A stretch of 64,000 nt of DNA from an uncultured Holophagaceae bacterium (GCA_903937385.1 CAIZZF010000004.1:1-64000), one strand, 5' to 3'. Positions 27,664-36,187 are shown, numbered from the stretch's first letter. Notes: generated by a model from the sequence alone, not told the origin. Program-made: numbers and translations.

Positions 27664-28764
27664 ATGACCCATCGCATGATCAACTTCTACGCCGGCCCCG
27701 CCGGTCTGCCCCTGCCGGCCCTCGAGCGCGCGCAGGCCGAGCTGCTGGACTTCGCTGGCACCGGCATGTCCGTCATGGAGATCAGCCACCGCGCCAAGGA
27801 GTACGACGCGGTCCACGAGGAGGCCATCGCCCTCACCAAGGAGCTGATGGGCCTGCCCGCCAACTACAAGGTGCTCATGCTCCAGGGCGGCGCGCACCTC
27901 AGCTTCGGCATGATCCCCCTGAACCTGCTGCGCAACGGTCAGAAGGCCGACTACCTCGTGACGGGCAACTGGGCGGAGAAGGCCACCAAGGAAGCCAAGC
28001 TCGTGGGCGGCGACAACGTCCGCGTGGCCGGCAGCACCAAGGACCTGAAGTTCAGCCGCCTGCCCTACGCCAATGAGATCTCCATCGGCCCCGACAGCAC
28101 CTATGTCCACTTCACCAGCAACAACACGGTGGAAGGCACCCAGTGGCACGAGTTTCCTGAGACCAACGGCGTCCCGCTGGTCTGCGACATGAGCAGCGAC
28201 TTCATGTGGCGGCCCTTCGACGTGGCCCCCTTCGGTCTCATGTACGGCGGCGCCCAGAAGAACCTCGGCCCCAGCGGCGTGACCCTCACCATCATCCGCG
28301 AGGACTTCCTCGAGCAGTGCCAGGCCCAGGACCTGCCCAGCTACCTGCGCTTCAAGATCCACGCCGAGAAGAACAGCCTCTACAACACCCCGCCCACCTT
28401 CGGCATCTACATCCTGCGGAACGTGCTGGCCTACAACAAGAGCATCGGCGGCCTGAAGGCCATCGAGGCCAACAACCGCAAGAAGGGCGAGCTGCTCTAC
28501 GGCTGCATCGACAAGCACGCCGGCTTCTACCGCGGCTTCGTCACCGAGAAGGCGCACCGCAGCCTCATGAACGTGGACTTCTTCCTGCCCACGCCGGAGC
28601 TCGATGACCAGTTCGTCAAGGAAGCCAAGAAGGCCGGCATGGTGGGCCTCAAGGGCTACCGCGACATCGGCGGCATCCGCGTCAGCTGCTACAACGCGGT
28701 GACCGTGGACAACGTGAAGACGCTGGTGGACTTCATGGAGCAGTTCGTTAAGACCAACGGCTGA
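27664..28764 (+). CDS. serC: Phosphoserine aminotransferase
   Basis: A 366-residue PLP enzyme transaminating 3-phosphohydroxypyruvate to phosphoserine. It opens with MINFYAGPAGLPLPALE and carries SVMEISHRAKEY, typical of SerC. The PLP Lys is in GGAQKNLGPSG, where family members have AQKN-GP. Length agrees with bacterial SerC. AGGAGG lies five bases before the ATG. It completes the group with the DUF1015 and serA genes; no serB phosphatase is present in the window. Confidence 0.95.
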   Translation: MTHRMINFYAGPAGLPLPALERAQAELLDFAGTGMSVMEISHRAKEYDAVHEEAIALTKELMGLPANYKVLMLQGGAHLSFGMIPLNLLRNGQKADYLVTGNWAEKATKEAKLVGGDNVRVAGSTKDLKFSRLPYANEISIGPDSTYVHFTSNNTVEGTQWHEFPETNGVPLVCDMSSDFMWRPFDVAPFGLMYGGAQKNLGPSGVTLTIIREDFLEQCQAQDLPSYLRFKIHAEKNSLYNTPPTFGIYILRNVLAYNKSIGGLKAIEANNRKKGELLYGCIDKHAGFYRGFVTEKAHRSLMNVDFFLPTPELDDQFVKEAKKAGMVGLKGYRDIGGIRVSCYNAVTVDNVKTLVDFMEQFVKTNG

Positions 28765-28770
28765 GCAGGC

Positions 28771-28830
28771 TGCAGGTTAGAGAGAAAGCCCGCGAAGCCC
28801 CAACCGGCTTCGTGGGCTTTCTCTCTGCAG
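28771..28830 (+). terminator. Strong hairpin after serC
   Basis: A stem of about 20 bp (28779-28799 with 28806-28826, around AGAGAGAAAGCCC and GGGCTTTCTCTCT) is extended by TGCAG/CTGCA at its base. There is no long T run, but the pyrimidine-rich right arm and the position seven bases after the stop fit a terminator. Confidence 0.65.
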
Positions 28831-28855
28831 GAGCCAAGGCTCCTGGGAATCGTAT

Positions 28856-28877
28856 TGTCTAGATTCTTGACTAGACA
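28856..28877. promoter_or_regulatory. Dyad TGTCTAG-N8-CTAGACA, putative operator
   Basis: Seven-base arms (28856-28862 and 28871-28877) with eight bases between them form a symmetric operator-like site about 60 bases before the 565-residue unknown gene. TTGACT inside it could serve as a -35 hexamer. The binding protein is unknown. Confidence 0.45.
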
Positions 28878-28939
28878 GGAGAACCGGCCGATGACGTTCC
28901 AGCGGGCAGCCACCCGCCTGGAGATCGCCTCGAACGCTC

Positions 28940-30637
28940 ATGGACCTGACCCCGACTGGACTCGACTGCCTCAAGCTCCTGGCTGCCTCCGAATCGGTGA
29001 GCCTGGAGGTGCTTGGCTGTGCGGGGCTAGAGGAGCTGCTGGCCCAGGGCCTCATCCAGAAGGACGAGCGGCCCAAGCAGGCCAGCCTGGAGACCCGCTA
29101 CGAGTCCCTGCAGGAGGTCCACCGCCTGATCCTCGAGGCCCGGGGCTGCGCCGACCGGATCCAGCGCCGGATGGCGCCGCGCTTCCGGCTGGCGGGGCTG
29201 CTCCCCATCGGCGCTCAGTCCATCCCCGGGGCCGAGGATCCAGACGTGAGCCAGCTCTTCGAGCTGCTCGTCCGCTTGAAGATACATGTGCGGGGCGTGA
29301 CTGAACCCGCGGAGGTGACCGCGCAGCTCGACCGCATCCAGGAGTATCTGCAGGTGGAGGGGCGGGAGCGCCTGGACCGCCTCGCCGAGACCGACCGCGA
29401 GCTCGACCTGCTGCAGAAGCAGGCCCCGGCGGGCACCCTGGTGGAGCCCGAGGGCTATTTCACCCTGACGGCCGCGGGCGAGGCGGCCCTGCCCGAGGCG
29501 CCGGTGTTCGAGGCCTTCGAGGCAGTGCTGCAGACCGCCTGCGGGCCCCTCGCCAGCCATGGCGCCGGCCTCAGGCACCTTCGGGAGGACCCGGGCGGCC
29601 TCCTCTCCTTCTACCTGGAGGGCATGGCCCGGGGCGGGCGGCCCTCGGCCCTGGTGTCGGACTACGAGCACCTGCTGGAGGCCTATGACCGGCTCTCCCT
29701 CTTCTCCCAGGTCCGCAGCATCCGGGCCAAGGTCGGCTTCCTGGTGCGGCTCCTGCGCACGGCCCGCGAGGAGCCGAAGCACGCCTACCTCCTGTGCAAC
29801 CGAGAGCGGCTGAGCGCGCTCCTCGGACGCATGCGGGACCTGGTGCCCGCCTCGGTGGCGGCGTCCGGATGGCACCTCCCCTATGCCGCTGACCTGTTCC
29901 TGGCGGATGGTGGACTGCTGGGCGGCGAGGACCTGGCCACCCAGCGGACCCAGCTCTTCGAGGCCGTGCACCGCCTCCAGTCAGACCTGCTGCAGGACAC
30001 CCGCATCGGGGATGGCCAGTTCGTGCGCCTCTGCATCGCCATCACCCATGCAGCCAGAGTCCGCAACTTCACCCCGGGCATCCTCATGGAGCGGTTCGTC
30101 CGCCAGGCTTTCGAGACCGCTCTGGAGGCCGCCAACGCCGCCCCCTACGACCTCGGGGACCGCGGCACCAAGCTGCTCTTCGGGACCCACCTGGCCCACG
30201 CCGCGGGCTACACCAAGGCCAAGCTCCCGGGTCCCGTGGCGGCCTTCAGCGCCCTCCACGCCCGCCTGCACGAGGACCACAACCACTTCCGCCTGCCTGC
30301 CCAGGCCCTCCTGCACGCCTTCACCACCCTGGAGCGGCTGGAGCGGCTGGGCACTCCGCTGCCCCTGGAGCGTTATGCGGCCCTGGTGGAGCGCGTCCAC
30401 CGGCGCCTCCGCCACCACAAGGGCCTGAGCCGCGCCCTGCGCGCCGGGCAGGCCCTGGATGGCGATGAGGCGGCCCTGGTCTCCAACCTATGCGCCCGGG
30501 TCTGCTTCCTGGGCGTCACCCCTTCCGCTGCCGCCCGGCACCACGCCGACGCCGGCATGGCGGGGTTCTATGAGGAGCGGGTCCCCGGCCTGCCGCCTCT
30601 GCTGGGGTCACCCTTCGGCACCCTGATGCTCAGCTAA
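28940..30637 (+). CDS. Hypothetical protein, large helical cytoplasmic protein
   Basis: A 565-residue protein without signal peptide or membrane segment that I cannot assign to a family. The first 150 residues are rich in charged helices (EEVTAQLDRIQEY-like segments) with coiled-coil potential. A middle section and the C-terminal third contain many His and Arg residues (HARLHEDHNHFRLPAQ near residue 450, VHRRLRHHKG near 485), which might bind metal or nucleic acid. It could be a helical receiver or scaffold. A start at 28940 is used; an upstream ATG at 28890 with a better AGGAG is in another frame, so a frameshift near the 5' end is worth considering. Its 3' end overlaps the convergent acyltransferase gene by eight bases. 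Confidence 0.7.
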   Translation: MDLTPTGLDCLKLLAASESVSLEVLGCAGLEELLAQGLIQKDERPKQASLETRYESLQEVHRLILEARGCADRIQRRMAPRFRLAGLLPIGAQSIPGAEDPDVSQLFELLVRLKIHVRGVTEPAEVTAQLDRIQEYLQVEGRERLDRLAETDRELDLLQKQAPAGTLVEPEGYFTLTAAGEAALPEAPVFEAFEAVLQTACGPLASHGAGLRHLREDPGGLLSFYLEGMARGGRPSALVSDYEHLLEAYDRLSLFSQVRSIRAKVGFLVRLLRTAREEPKHAYLLCNRERLSALLGRMRDLVPASVAASGWHLPYAADLFLADGGLLGGEDLATQRTQLFEAVHRLQSDLLQDTRIGDGQFVRLCIAITHAARVRNFTPGILMERFVRQAFETALEAANAAPYDLGDRGTKLLFGTHLAHAAGYTKAKLPGPVAAFSALHARLHEDHNHFRLPAQALLHAFTTLERLERLGTPLPLERYAALVERVHRRLRHHKGLSRALRAGQALDGDEAALVSNLCARVCFLGVTPSAAARHHADAGMAGFYEERVPGLPPLLGSPFGTLMLS

Positions 30638-31520
30638 CGGCCGAAGCCTGCGGCCCGGCAACCAGCTCCTCGATGTGGCGGTCCTTCTCCGTCCACAGCT
30701 CCTGTACCCAGCCCTGGATGCGGGCCCGGAACTTCGGGTCGCCCTCGTAATCGCCGCCCAGCAGGTCCCGGGGGATCTCCCGTTCGCGCACCCGCACCAC
30801 CACCTGGCGCACCCTGCCTGAGAGCAGGTCCCAGAAGGTGGGCACGCCGTCGGGGTAGACGATGGTGACGTCCAGCAGGGCATCGAAGCGCTCCCCCATG
30901 GCGCTGAGCGCAGTCGCGATTCCGCCCACCTTCGGCTTCAGCAGGTGCCGGTAGGGCGACCGCTGCTGCTGGTGCTTGGCCGGGGTGAAGCGGGTGCCCT
31001 CCAGGAAGTTCATCACCGAGGTGGGGATCTGGCGGAACTTGGCGCAGGCCGCGCGGGCCGTGGCCAGGTCCCGGGTGCGGCTGCCGCTGCCCCGCCGCAT
31101 GAAGGGGAAGTCCAGGGCCCACCAGGCGAGGCCCATGACCGGCACATAGAGGAGCTGGCGCTTGAGGAAGAACTTCAGGAAGGGCACGCGACGGTGGAAG
31201 ACCTTCTGCAGCACCAGGATGTCCACCCAGCTCTGGTGGTTGCTGCTGACCAGGTACCACCCGCGGCGGCGCAGTCCCTCGAGCCCCGTCACATCCCAGC
31301 AGATGCGCTCCACGCCTGCCAGCCACCAGCCGTTCACCGCGATCCAGCCCTCAGCCAGGGCGTTGAGGATGCGGTCCGTGCCCCGCCGGACGGCCCCGGC
31401 GGGCAGGGCCAGCTTCAGCAGGGCGAAGGGAATCATGCCCGAGCAGACCGCCATGGCATTGGCCACCAGTACGGAGCTGGCGAAGGCGCCCTTCAGGGTG
31501 GACCAGAGGCGGTTCAACAT
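30630..31520 (-). CDS. PlsC-family 1-acyl-glycerol-3-phosphate acyltransferase (YihG-like)
   Basis: A 296-residue membrane-associated acyltransferase. NHQSWVD is the HX4D catalytic box and FLEGTRFTP the glycerol-phosphate binding motif. An N-terminal hydrophobic helix (SSVLVANAMAVCSGMIPFAL) anchors it at the inner membrane. Size and the long loop with HQQQRSPYRHLLKPKVGG match YihG/YihG-like lysophospholipid acyltransferases rather than the compact PlsC. The ATG at 31520 was chosen because upstream residues lack hydrophobic or family character. Confidence 0.88.
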   Translation of the reverse strand: MLNRLWSTLKGAFASSVLVANAMAVCSGMIPFALLKLALPAGAVRRGTDRILNALAEGWIAVNGWWLAGVERICWDVTGLEGLRRRGWYLVSSNHQSWVDILVLQKVFHRRVPFLKFFLKRQLLYVPVMGLAWWALDFPFMRRGSGSRTRDLATARAACAKFRQIPTSVMNFLEGTRFTPAKHQQQRSPYRHLLKPKVGGIATALSAMGERFDALLDVTIVYPDGVPTFWDLLSGRVRQVVVRVREREIPRDLLGGDYEGDPKFRARIQGWVQELWTEKDRHIEELVAGPQASAVS

Positions 31521-31590
31521 GTCGTTCCCCAGAGCCGGAAGCGGCGGCTCTAACCCCAGGATACTGGGCAACCGACGCGCCGGGCACTAC

Positions 31591-31962
31591 CTAGCCCCAC
31601 CCCAGCTCCTCCAGGCGCTCCTCGCTGATGCCGAAGCGGTGGGCGATCTCGTGGATGACCGTGGTGGCGATCTCGTCCCGCAGCTCGGCCTCGTCCACGC
31701 AGTCCTCCAGCAGCGGTCCGCGGTAGAGGGTGATGCAGGGGGGCAGGTCCCCGGGCTCCGGCGGGCCTTCCGTGAGCGCCCGTCCCGAGTAAAGGCCGTA
31801 GAGCGTCTCGTCCTCCGGGACACCCATTTCATCCAGCAGGTCATCCGAGGCCCAGGCTTCGATGACCACCGGCACGCCCTCGAGGTAGGGACTGAACTCG
31901 GCGGGAACGAGGGCCAGGGCCTCGTCCACCAGCCGCCGGAAGGCGCGGTCGGACAGGTGCAT
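31591..31962 (-). CDS. Zincin-like metallopeptidase family protein
   Basis: A 123-residue protein of the short DUF1025-type metallopeptidase family. VIHEIAHRFG near the C terminus is the HEXXH zinc motif, and EERLEELGWG ends the protein as in relatives. The N-terminal LVDEALALVPAEF is also typical. The physiological substrate is unknown for the family. It lies 70 bases upstream of the acyltransferase gene on the same strand and may share its transcript. Confidence 0.85.
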   Translation of the reverse strand: MHLSDRAFRRLVDEALALVPAEFSPYLEGVPVVIEAWASDDLLDEMGVPEDETLYGLYSGRALTEGPPEPGDLPPCITLYRGPLLEDCVDEAELRDEIATTVIHEIAHRFGISEERLEELGWG

Positions 31963-32091
31963 GGCTCGATCCTAGTCCTGTCTCGGCAGAAACGTGAGAT
32001 TCGCTCCCATCCTGGGGAACCCGCGGTCCTGGCAGACGCCCCGCTCCCGTAGACTGGGAGGCGGGCCCGCGCCGGGGCCCCCGGAAGCCCC

Positions 32092-32700
32092 ATGACTGAG
32101 ACCTTTCACAGCCGGATCCCCACGCTCTCGGAGGCCGAGCTGCGCGGGTACCTGCAAAACCGCGAGGCCTACAAGGCCGAGGCGGTGGCAGCGGCCCTGG
32201 CGGAGCTGCTCCGGCGCGGCTGCGCGGTGAGCGACGAAGACCGCCACCGCATCCAGGGCGAGCTGGAGCAGCGCGACATGGAGCTCCGGTCCCGGGAGGG
32301 CCGCTGGCTCCTCCCGCTCCTGGGCCCGGTCCCCGCGCGCCGTCGCCCGCACCTGCACCTCCTCACCGCCGCGATCCTGGTCCTGGGCCTGGGCAGCGCC
32401 CTGGTCATCCAGCGCACCGCGGCCGTCCGGCCACCCAATCCCCTGGGCTACGAGCCCGAGGACACCAAGCGCTACCTGCGCCAGCTGGAGATGGTCGGCG
32501 GCAAGGCCAATGTCGTCGCCGTGCAGTTCCGGCAGTGGTTCGATGGCCTCTGGCAGGGCCCGCAGCTGGCCACCACCGTGGCCACCCTCACGGGGGTCCT
32601 GGCTGCCAGCTTCTGGCTGGTGGCCAGCCACGGCCTCAGCAGCCTCGAGAGCCAGGCCGCCGAGAACCCGCCCCGGGATCCCTCCCGGCCCCGCGGCTGA
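32092..32700 (+). CDS. Hypothetical membrane protein with two helices
   Basis: A 202-residue protein. A helical, charged N-terminal half (RIPTLSEAELRGYLQNREAY, then ELLRRGCAVSDEDR) suggests a soluble domain, with membrane helices around residues 85-102 (LLTAAILVLGLGSALVI) and 165-182 (VATLTGVLAASFWLVASHG). The N-terminal AELRGYLQNREAYKAEAV pattern resembles regions of uncharacterised bacteroidete-type membrane proteins. No function can be assigned. The rlmF gene starts 12 bases later, so co-transcription is likely. Confidence 0.65.
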   Translation: MTETFHSRIPTLSEAELRGYLQNREAYKAEAVAAALAELLRRGCAVSDEDRHRIQGELEQRDMELRSREGRWLLPLLGPVPARRRPHLHLLTAAILVLGLGSALVIQRTAAVRPPNPLGYEPEDTKRYLRQLEMVGGKANVVAVQFRQWFDGLWQGPQLATTVATLTGVLAASFWLVASHGLSSLESQAAENPPRDPSRPRG

Positions 32701-32712
32701 GCCGGACTCGCC

Positions 32713-33672
32713 ATGCCTGCCCGCCCCCGCCAGCCGAAGGAAGCCCCCCGGACCGCCAAGGCGGGACTCCATCCGCGCAACCGGCACGCCACGGGCTACG
32801 ACTTCCGGCGACTGGTGGCGGCCAGCCCGGAGCTGGGGCGTTTCCTCCAGCGGGCACCCCACGGCGGCGACACCGTGGACTTCACGGATCCCGCCGCCGT
32901 GAAGGCCCTGAACCGAGCCCTCCTGGCCGCCGCCTACGGCATCCGGGGGTGGGACGTGCCCCCGGACTACCTCTGCCCGCCGGTGCCGGGCCGGGCAGAC
33001 TACGTGCACCACCTGGCGGACCTGCTGGCCGAAGGGAACCGCGGCGCCATCCCCCGGGGTCCGGGCGTACGGGTGCTGGATGTGGGGGTGGGCGCCAGCG
33101 CCATCTACCCCCTGGTGGGCCACCGCGAGTACGGCTGGTCCTTCGTGGGCACGGACCTGGACGGGGTCGCCCTGGGCTCGGCGGCCCGCATCCTCGCCGC
33201 CAATCCCGGCCTGCCAGAGGCCATCGCCCTGCGCCAGCAGCGGGACCGCACGGCCATCTTCCAGGGCGTGGTGGCCCCCGGGGAGCGCTTCGCGGCAACC
33301 CTGTGCAACCCGCCCTTCCACGCCTCCCTGCGCGAAGCCCGGGAGGCAGCCCAGACCAAGTGGCGGAAGCTGGGCCGGGCGGCCGCCAGCAGCGCCCGGA
33401 ACTTCGGCGGCCAGGGCGCTGAGCTCTGGTGCGCGGGCGGCGAAGCCGGGTTCATCCGCCGCATCATCGAGGAGAGCCGCACCCTGGCGGAACGGGTGCT
33501 CTGGTTCACCAGCCTGGTCTCGCGCTCCGCGGAGCTGCCGGGCCTGCGCCGGGCCCTGCAGCAGGCGGGCGCCGTGGAGGTCCGCGTCGTGCCCATGGCC
33601 CAGGGCCAGAAGCAGAGCCGGTTCCTGGCCTGGAGTTTCCTGGGAGAGGCCGACCGGAAGGCGTGGTTCTAG
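32713..33672 (+). CDS. rlmF: 23S rRNA (adenine-N6)-methyltransferase RlmF
   Basis: A 319-residue SAM-dependent enzyme that in relatives methylates A1618 of 23S rRNA. LHPRNRHATGYDFRRLV at the start is the RlmF signature; VLDVGVGASAIYPL binds SAM and CNPPFHAS is the NPPF-type catalytic motif of N6-adenine methyltransferases. The Lys/Pro-rich N terminus may contact rRNA. Its TAG stop overlaps the stop of the convergent glsA gene in the tetranucleotide CTAG (33669-33672). Confidence 0.93.
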   Translation: MPARPRQPKEAPRTAKAGLHPRNRHATGYDFRRLVAASPELGRFLQRAPHGGDTVDFTDPAAVKALNRALLAAAYGIRGWDVPPDYLCPPVPGRADYVHHLADLLAEGNRGAIPRGPGVRVLDVGVGASAIYPLVGHREYGWSFVGTDLDGVALGSAARILAANPGLPEAIALRQQRDRTAIFQGVVAPGERFAATLCNPPFHASLREAREAAQTKWRKLGRAAASSARNFGGQGAELWCAGGEAGFIRRIIEESRTLAERVLWFTSLVSRSAELPGLRRALQQAGAVEVRVVPMAQGQKQSRFLAWSFLGEADRKAWF

Positions 33673-34580
33673 AAGACCGACCACCCCGTGCGGGTGGTGA
33701 AGCGATCCAGGGCCTCGACGCCGGCCACGCTGTTGCCATGGGGATCCAGGGCGGGGCTCCAGACGCACAGGATGCCGCGCTCGGGCAGCACGGCCAGGAT
33801 GCCGCCCCCGACCCCGCTCTTGCCGGGCAGGCCCACGCGGTAGGCGAAGTCCCCCGCGGCGTCGTAGGTGCCGCAGGTGAGCATCACCGAGTTGATGCGC
33901 TTGGCCTCGCTGCGGCTCAGCAGGCGGGAACCATCGGCCCGCAAGCCGTGGTTGGCCAGAAAGAGGCCCGCCCGGGCCAGGTCCTCGCAGCTCATGGCCA
34001 GGGAGCACTGCCGGAAGTAGTGGTCCAGCACCAGCTCCACCGGGTTCTCCAGGTTGCCGCAGCTGGCCATGAAGTGCGCCAGGGCCGCGTTGCGGTGACC
34101 GTGGGAGGCCTCCGACACCGCCACTTCCGGATCCAGGTCCAGCGCCGCGTTGCCGCTCTCGCTGCGCAGGAAGGCCCGCAGCGTGCCCAGGGAGTCGCCG
34201 GTCAGCGTGAGCAGCCGGTCAATGAGCACCAGGGCCCCGGCGTTGATGAAGGGATTGCGGGGGATGCCCTTTTCGTATTCCAGCTGCACCAGCGAGTTGA
34301 AGGGATTCCCCGAGGGCTCCCGGCCCACGCGCCGCCACAGCTCCTCGCCGTCCCGGGCCAGCACCAGCGCCAGCGAGAAGGCCTTGGACACGCTCTGGAT
34401 CGAGAAGGGTACGCGCCAGTCGCCGCTGCCGTAGACTCGGCCGTCCATGGTCGCTAGGGCGATGCCGAAGCGCGCGGGATCCACCGCCGCCAAGGCCGGG
34501 ATGTAGTCGGCCACGCGCCCCCGCGCCGCGTAGGGGGTCGCTTCCGCAGCCAGTTCATCGAGCAGGGCTTGAAGGTCCAT
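33669..34580 (-). CDS. glsA: Glutaminase
   Basis: A 303-residue enzyme hydrolysing glutamine to glutamate and ammonia. The serine beta-lactamase-like SxxK motif is in FSIQSVSKAFSLAL (about residues 60-73), followed by NPFNSLVQLEYEKG and NPFINAGAL. Length equals that of E. coli YbaS/YneH. The ATG at 34580 (MDLQALLDELA) is chosen because it yields the normal N terminus; the 12 codons before it are not conserved-looking. A 23 bp sequence over the start recurs inverted near 35230. Confidence 0.94.
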   Translation of the reverse strand: MDLQALLDELAAEATPYAARGRVADYIPALAAVDPARFGIALATMDGRVYGSGDWRVPFSIQSVSKAFSLALVLARDGEELWRRVGREPSGNPFNSLVQLEYEKGIPRNPFINAGALVLIDRLLTLTGDSLGTLRAFLRSESGNAALDLDPEVAVSEASHGHRNAALAHFMASCGNLENPVELVLDHYFRQCSLAMSCEDLARAGLFLANHGLRADGSRLLSRSEAKRINSVMLTCGTYDAAGDFAYRVGLPGKSGVGGGILAVLPERGILCVWSPALDPHGNSVAGVEALDRFTTRTGWSVF

Positions 34581-34592
34581 GCCGCCAGGATC
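34570..34592 (-). repeat. Copy 1 of a 23 bp inverted repeat around the DinB gene
   Basis: It covers the glsA start codon and matches 35230-35252 in opposite orientation at 22 of 23 positions. Weaker similarity continues outward. Confidence 0.55.
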
Positions 34593-34660
34593 GCACAGGC
34601 CGGGACGGGGTGGCATGGTCGCCTGTGGGGGGTTTCGCGCGGTTCCACGAATTCCTTCAG

Positions 34661-34689
34661 TCTCGATTTCGGCGCTGCCGAAATCGAGA
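34661..34689. repeat. Hairpin HP1 downstream of the DinB gene
   Basis: TCTCGATTTCGGC and GCCGAAATCGAGA pair perfectly around GCT. Compared with HP2 it differs by a paired T-to-A/A-to-T change, leaving the stem intact. Confidence 0.65.
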
Positions 34690-34700
34690 TGGGAAAAGCA

Positions 34701-35207
34701 TCAGGGCGCCAGCTCCTGGATGCCCATGCCGCCAGTGCTGGTGGGGTCGCCGGTGAGGGCGCGGCGGAGGTAGCCGACCTGGCCCAGGTGGAAGGCCAGG
34801 TGTGCGGCCAGGTGGAGTAGGAAGCGCCCTGTGGGCGGCTGCACGCCCGCGACGGGAACAGGGAAGGCGGCATCCAGCGCCGCAGGCTCCAGGGCCGCCA
34901 GGGTGCGTTCCACCTCGGCCAGGGCCACCTCGAGGGCCGCCGCTACCTCCGCGCGAGTGCCCTTCCGCTGTGCGAACTCCTGCTCCCGCTGGCGCACATA
35001 GCCCGAGCCACCCAGCACGGCGCCCACGAAGTGCTGGAGGTTGCCCGCCACATGCAGCGCCAAGTTGCCGGCGCTGTTGGCGATGCCGGGCACCGTGCGC
35101 CACAGTGCGAGGTCATCCGGGAAGAGTGCCGCCTCACGGGCCAGGCAGCGCAGGTCGCGGCGGAGCAGGATCAGGAGGTCGGCGGCGAGGGGTGTCATGG
35201 CGACCAT
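34701..35207 (-). CDS. DinB superfamily protein
   Basis: A 168-residue four-helix-bundle protein of the DinB/YfiT-like type. Likely metal-binding His residues are in LALHVAGNLQHFVG (about residues 50-63) and HLAAHLAFHLGQVGYLRR near the C terminus. Bacterial members include thiol-S-transferases and stress-induced proteins; the substrate is not predictable. GGAGGT stands three bases before the ATG at 35207, and a second ATG lies three codons in. The gene is bracketed by a hairpin at each side and by an inverted 23 bp repeat. Confidence 0.83.
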   Translation of the reverse strand: MVAMTPLAADLLILLRRDLRCLAREAALFPDDLALWRTVPGIANSAGNLALHVAGNLQHFVGAVLGGSGYVRQREQEFAQRKGTRAEVAAALEVALAEVERTLAALEPAALDAAFPVPVAGVQPPTGRFLLHLAAHLAFHLGQVGYLRRALTGDPTSTGGMGIQELAP

Positions 35208-35229
35208 GCTACCTCCGCTTGGCCCCTAC

Positions 35230-35252
35230 GATCCTGGCGGCATGGTCCTTCA
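35230..35252 (+). repeat. Copy 2 of the 23 bp inverted repeat
   Basis: Reverse-complement partner of 34570-34592. It begins a short plus-strand frame (ATG 35242) that resembles the glsA N terminus for about a dozen codons, so it may be a degenerate duplicate of the glsA 5' end. Confidence 0.5.
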
Positions 35253-35279
35253 GGAGTTGGTGGACCCCTGCTGTGAACT

Positions 35280-35316
35280 GCCATCTCGATATCGGCGCAG
35301 CCGATATCGAGATGGC
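35280..35316. repeat. Hairpin HP2 upstream of the DinB and SDR genes
   Basis: Seventeen-base arms pair perfectly around GCA; the inner part TCTCGATATCGGC parallels HP1. The longest perfect hairpin of this class in the window. Confidence 0.65.
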
Positions 35317-35385
35317 CCGGGCGACCAACGCTTGAGGTGCCTCGCGTCTGGGCGGAGAATCGGACGCACACCATCAGGAGGCTCC

Positions 35386-36129
35386 ATGTCCCTCGCAGGA
35401 GAAGTCGCTCTCGTCACCGGCGCCAGCCGGGGCATCGGCGCCGCCATCGCCAAGGCCCTCGGGGCCCAGGGCGTGCTGGTGGCCGTGAACTACTTCGGCT
35501 CGGAGGCTGCGGCCCAGGCGGTGGTGGCCGAGATCCGCGCCAAGGGCGGGCGGGCCCTGGCGGTGAAGGCAGATGCCCGGGACCAGGCCCAGGTGGAGGC
35601 CATGGCCGCCACCGTGAAGGCCGAGCTGGGCCCCATCGGCATCCTGGTGCTGAACGCCTCCATCGGCTTCCCCATGGAGGGCTTCTCCGGCTATCCCTGG
35701 GAGGCCTTCCAGGCCAAGCTGGTCGGCGAGCTGGGCGCGGCCTTCCACGGCTGCCAGGCGGTGGTGCCCCAGATGCTCGAGCAGAAGTGCGGCTCCATTG
35801 TGGCCATCACCAGTGGCCTGGCCCGGGATCCCGGCTGGGGCTTCTGCGCCCACAGCGCGGCCAAGGCGGGCCTGGAGGGCTTCGTGCGGGCCCTGGCCTT
35901 CGAGCTGGGCCCCCAGGGCATCCGCGTGAATGCCGTGGCGCCGGGCCTCACCCTGACGGATGCCACCGCGCGCCTGCCCGAGCCGCACAAGGCCGCGGCG
36001 GCGGCGCACACGCCCCTGCGCCGGAACGGCCAGGCGGAGGATGTGGCCGAGGCCGTGCTGGGCATCCTGCAGGCGGGCTTCGTCTCGGGCGCCACCCTGC
36101 CCGTCAACGGCGGCGTCCACGTCTTCTGA
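35386..36129 (+). CDS. SDR family protein with His in place of the catalytic Tyr
   Basis: A 247-residue short-chain dehydrogenase-like protein. The cofactor loop VTGASRGIG is near residue 10, LNAS replaces the usual NNAG, and the active-site region reads AITSGLARDPG, then FCAHSAAKAG. Where classical members have YxxxK, this has HSAAK, so the general-acid Tyr is His. It may be inactive, use another mechanism, or bind cofactor as a regulator. Elsewhere it looks like FabG-type SDRs (VAPGLTLTD). AGGAGG precedes the ATG at 35386. Confidence 0.85.
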   Translation: MSLAGEVALVTGASRGIGAAIAKALGAQGVLVAVNYFGSEAAAQAVVAEIRAKGGRALAVKADARDQAQVEAMAATVKAELGPIGILVLNASIGFPMEGFSGYPWEAFQAKLVGELGAAFHGCQAVVPQMLEQKCGSIVAITSGLARDPGWGFCAHSAAKAGLEGFVRALAFELGPQGIRVNAVAPGLTLTDATARLPEPHKAAAAAHTPLRRNGQAEDVAEAVLGILQAGFVSGATLPVNGGVHVF

Positions 36130-36187
36130 AGGCTGGGATGGACCCGGCACCGGCCCTGGCCCACACTGGGGCCTTTCGGAGAAGCCC

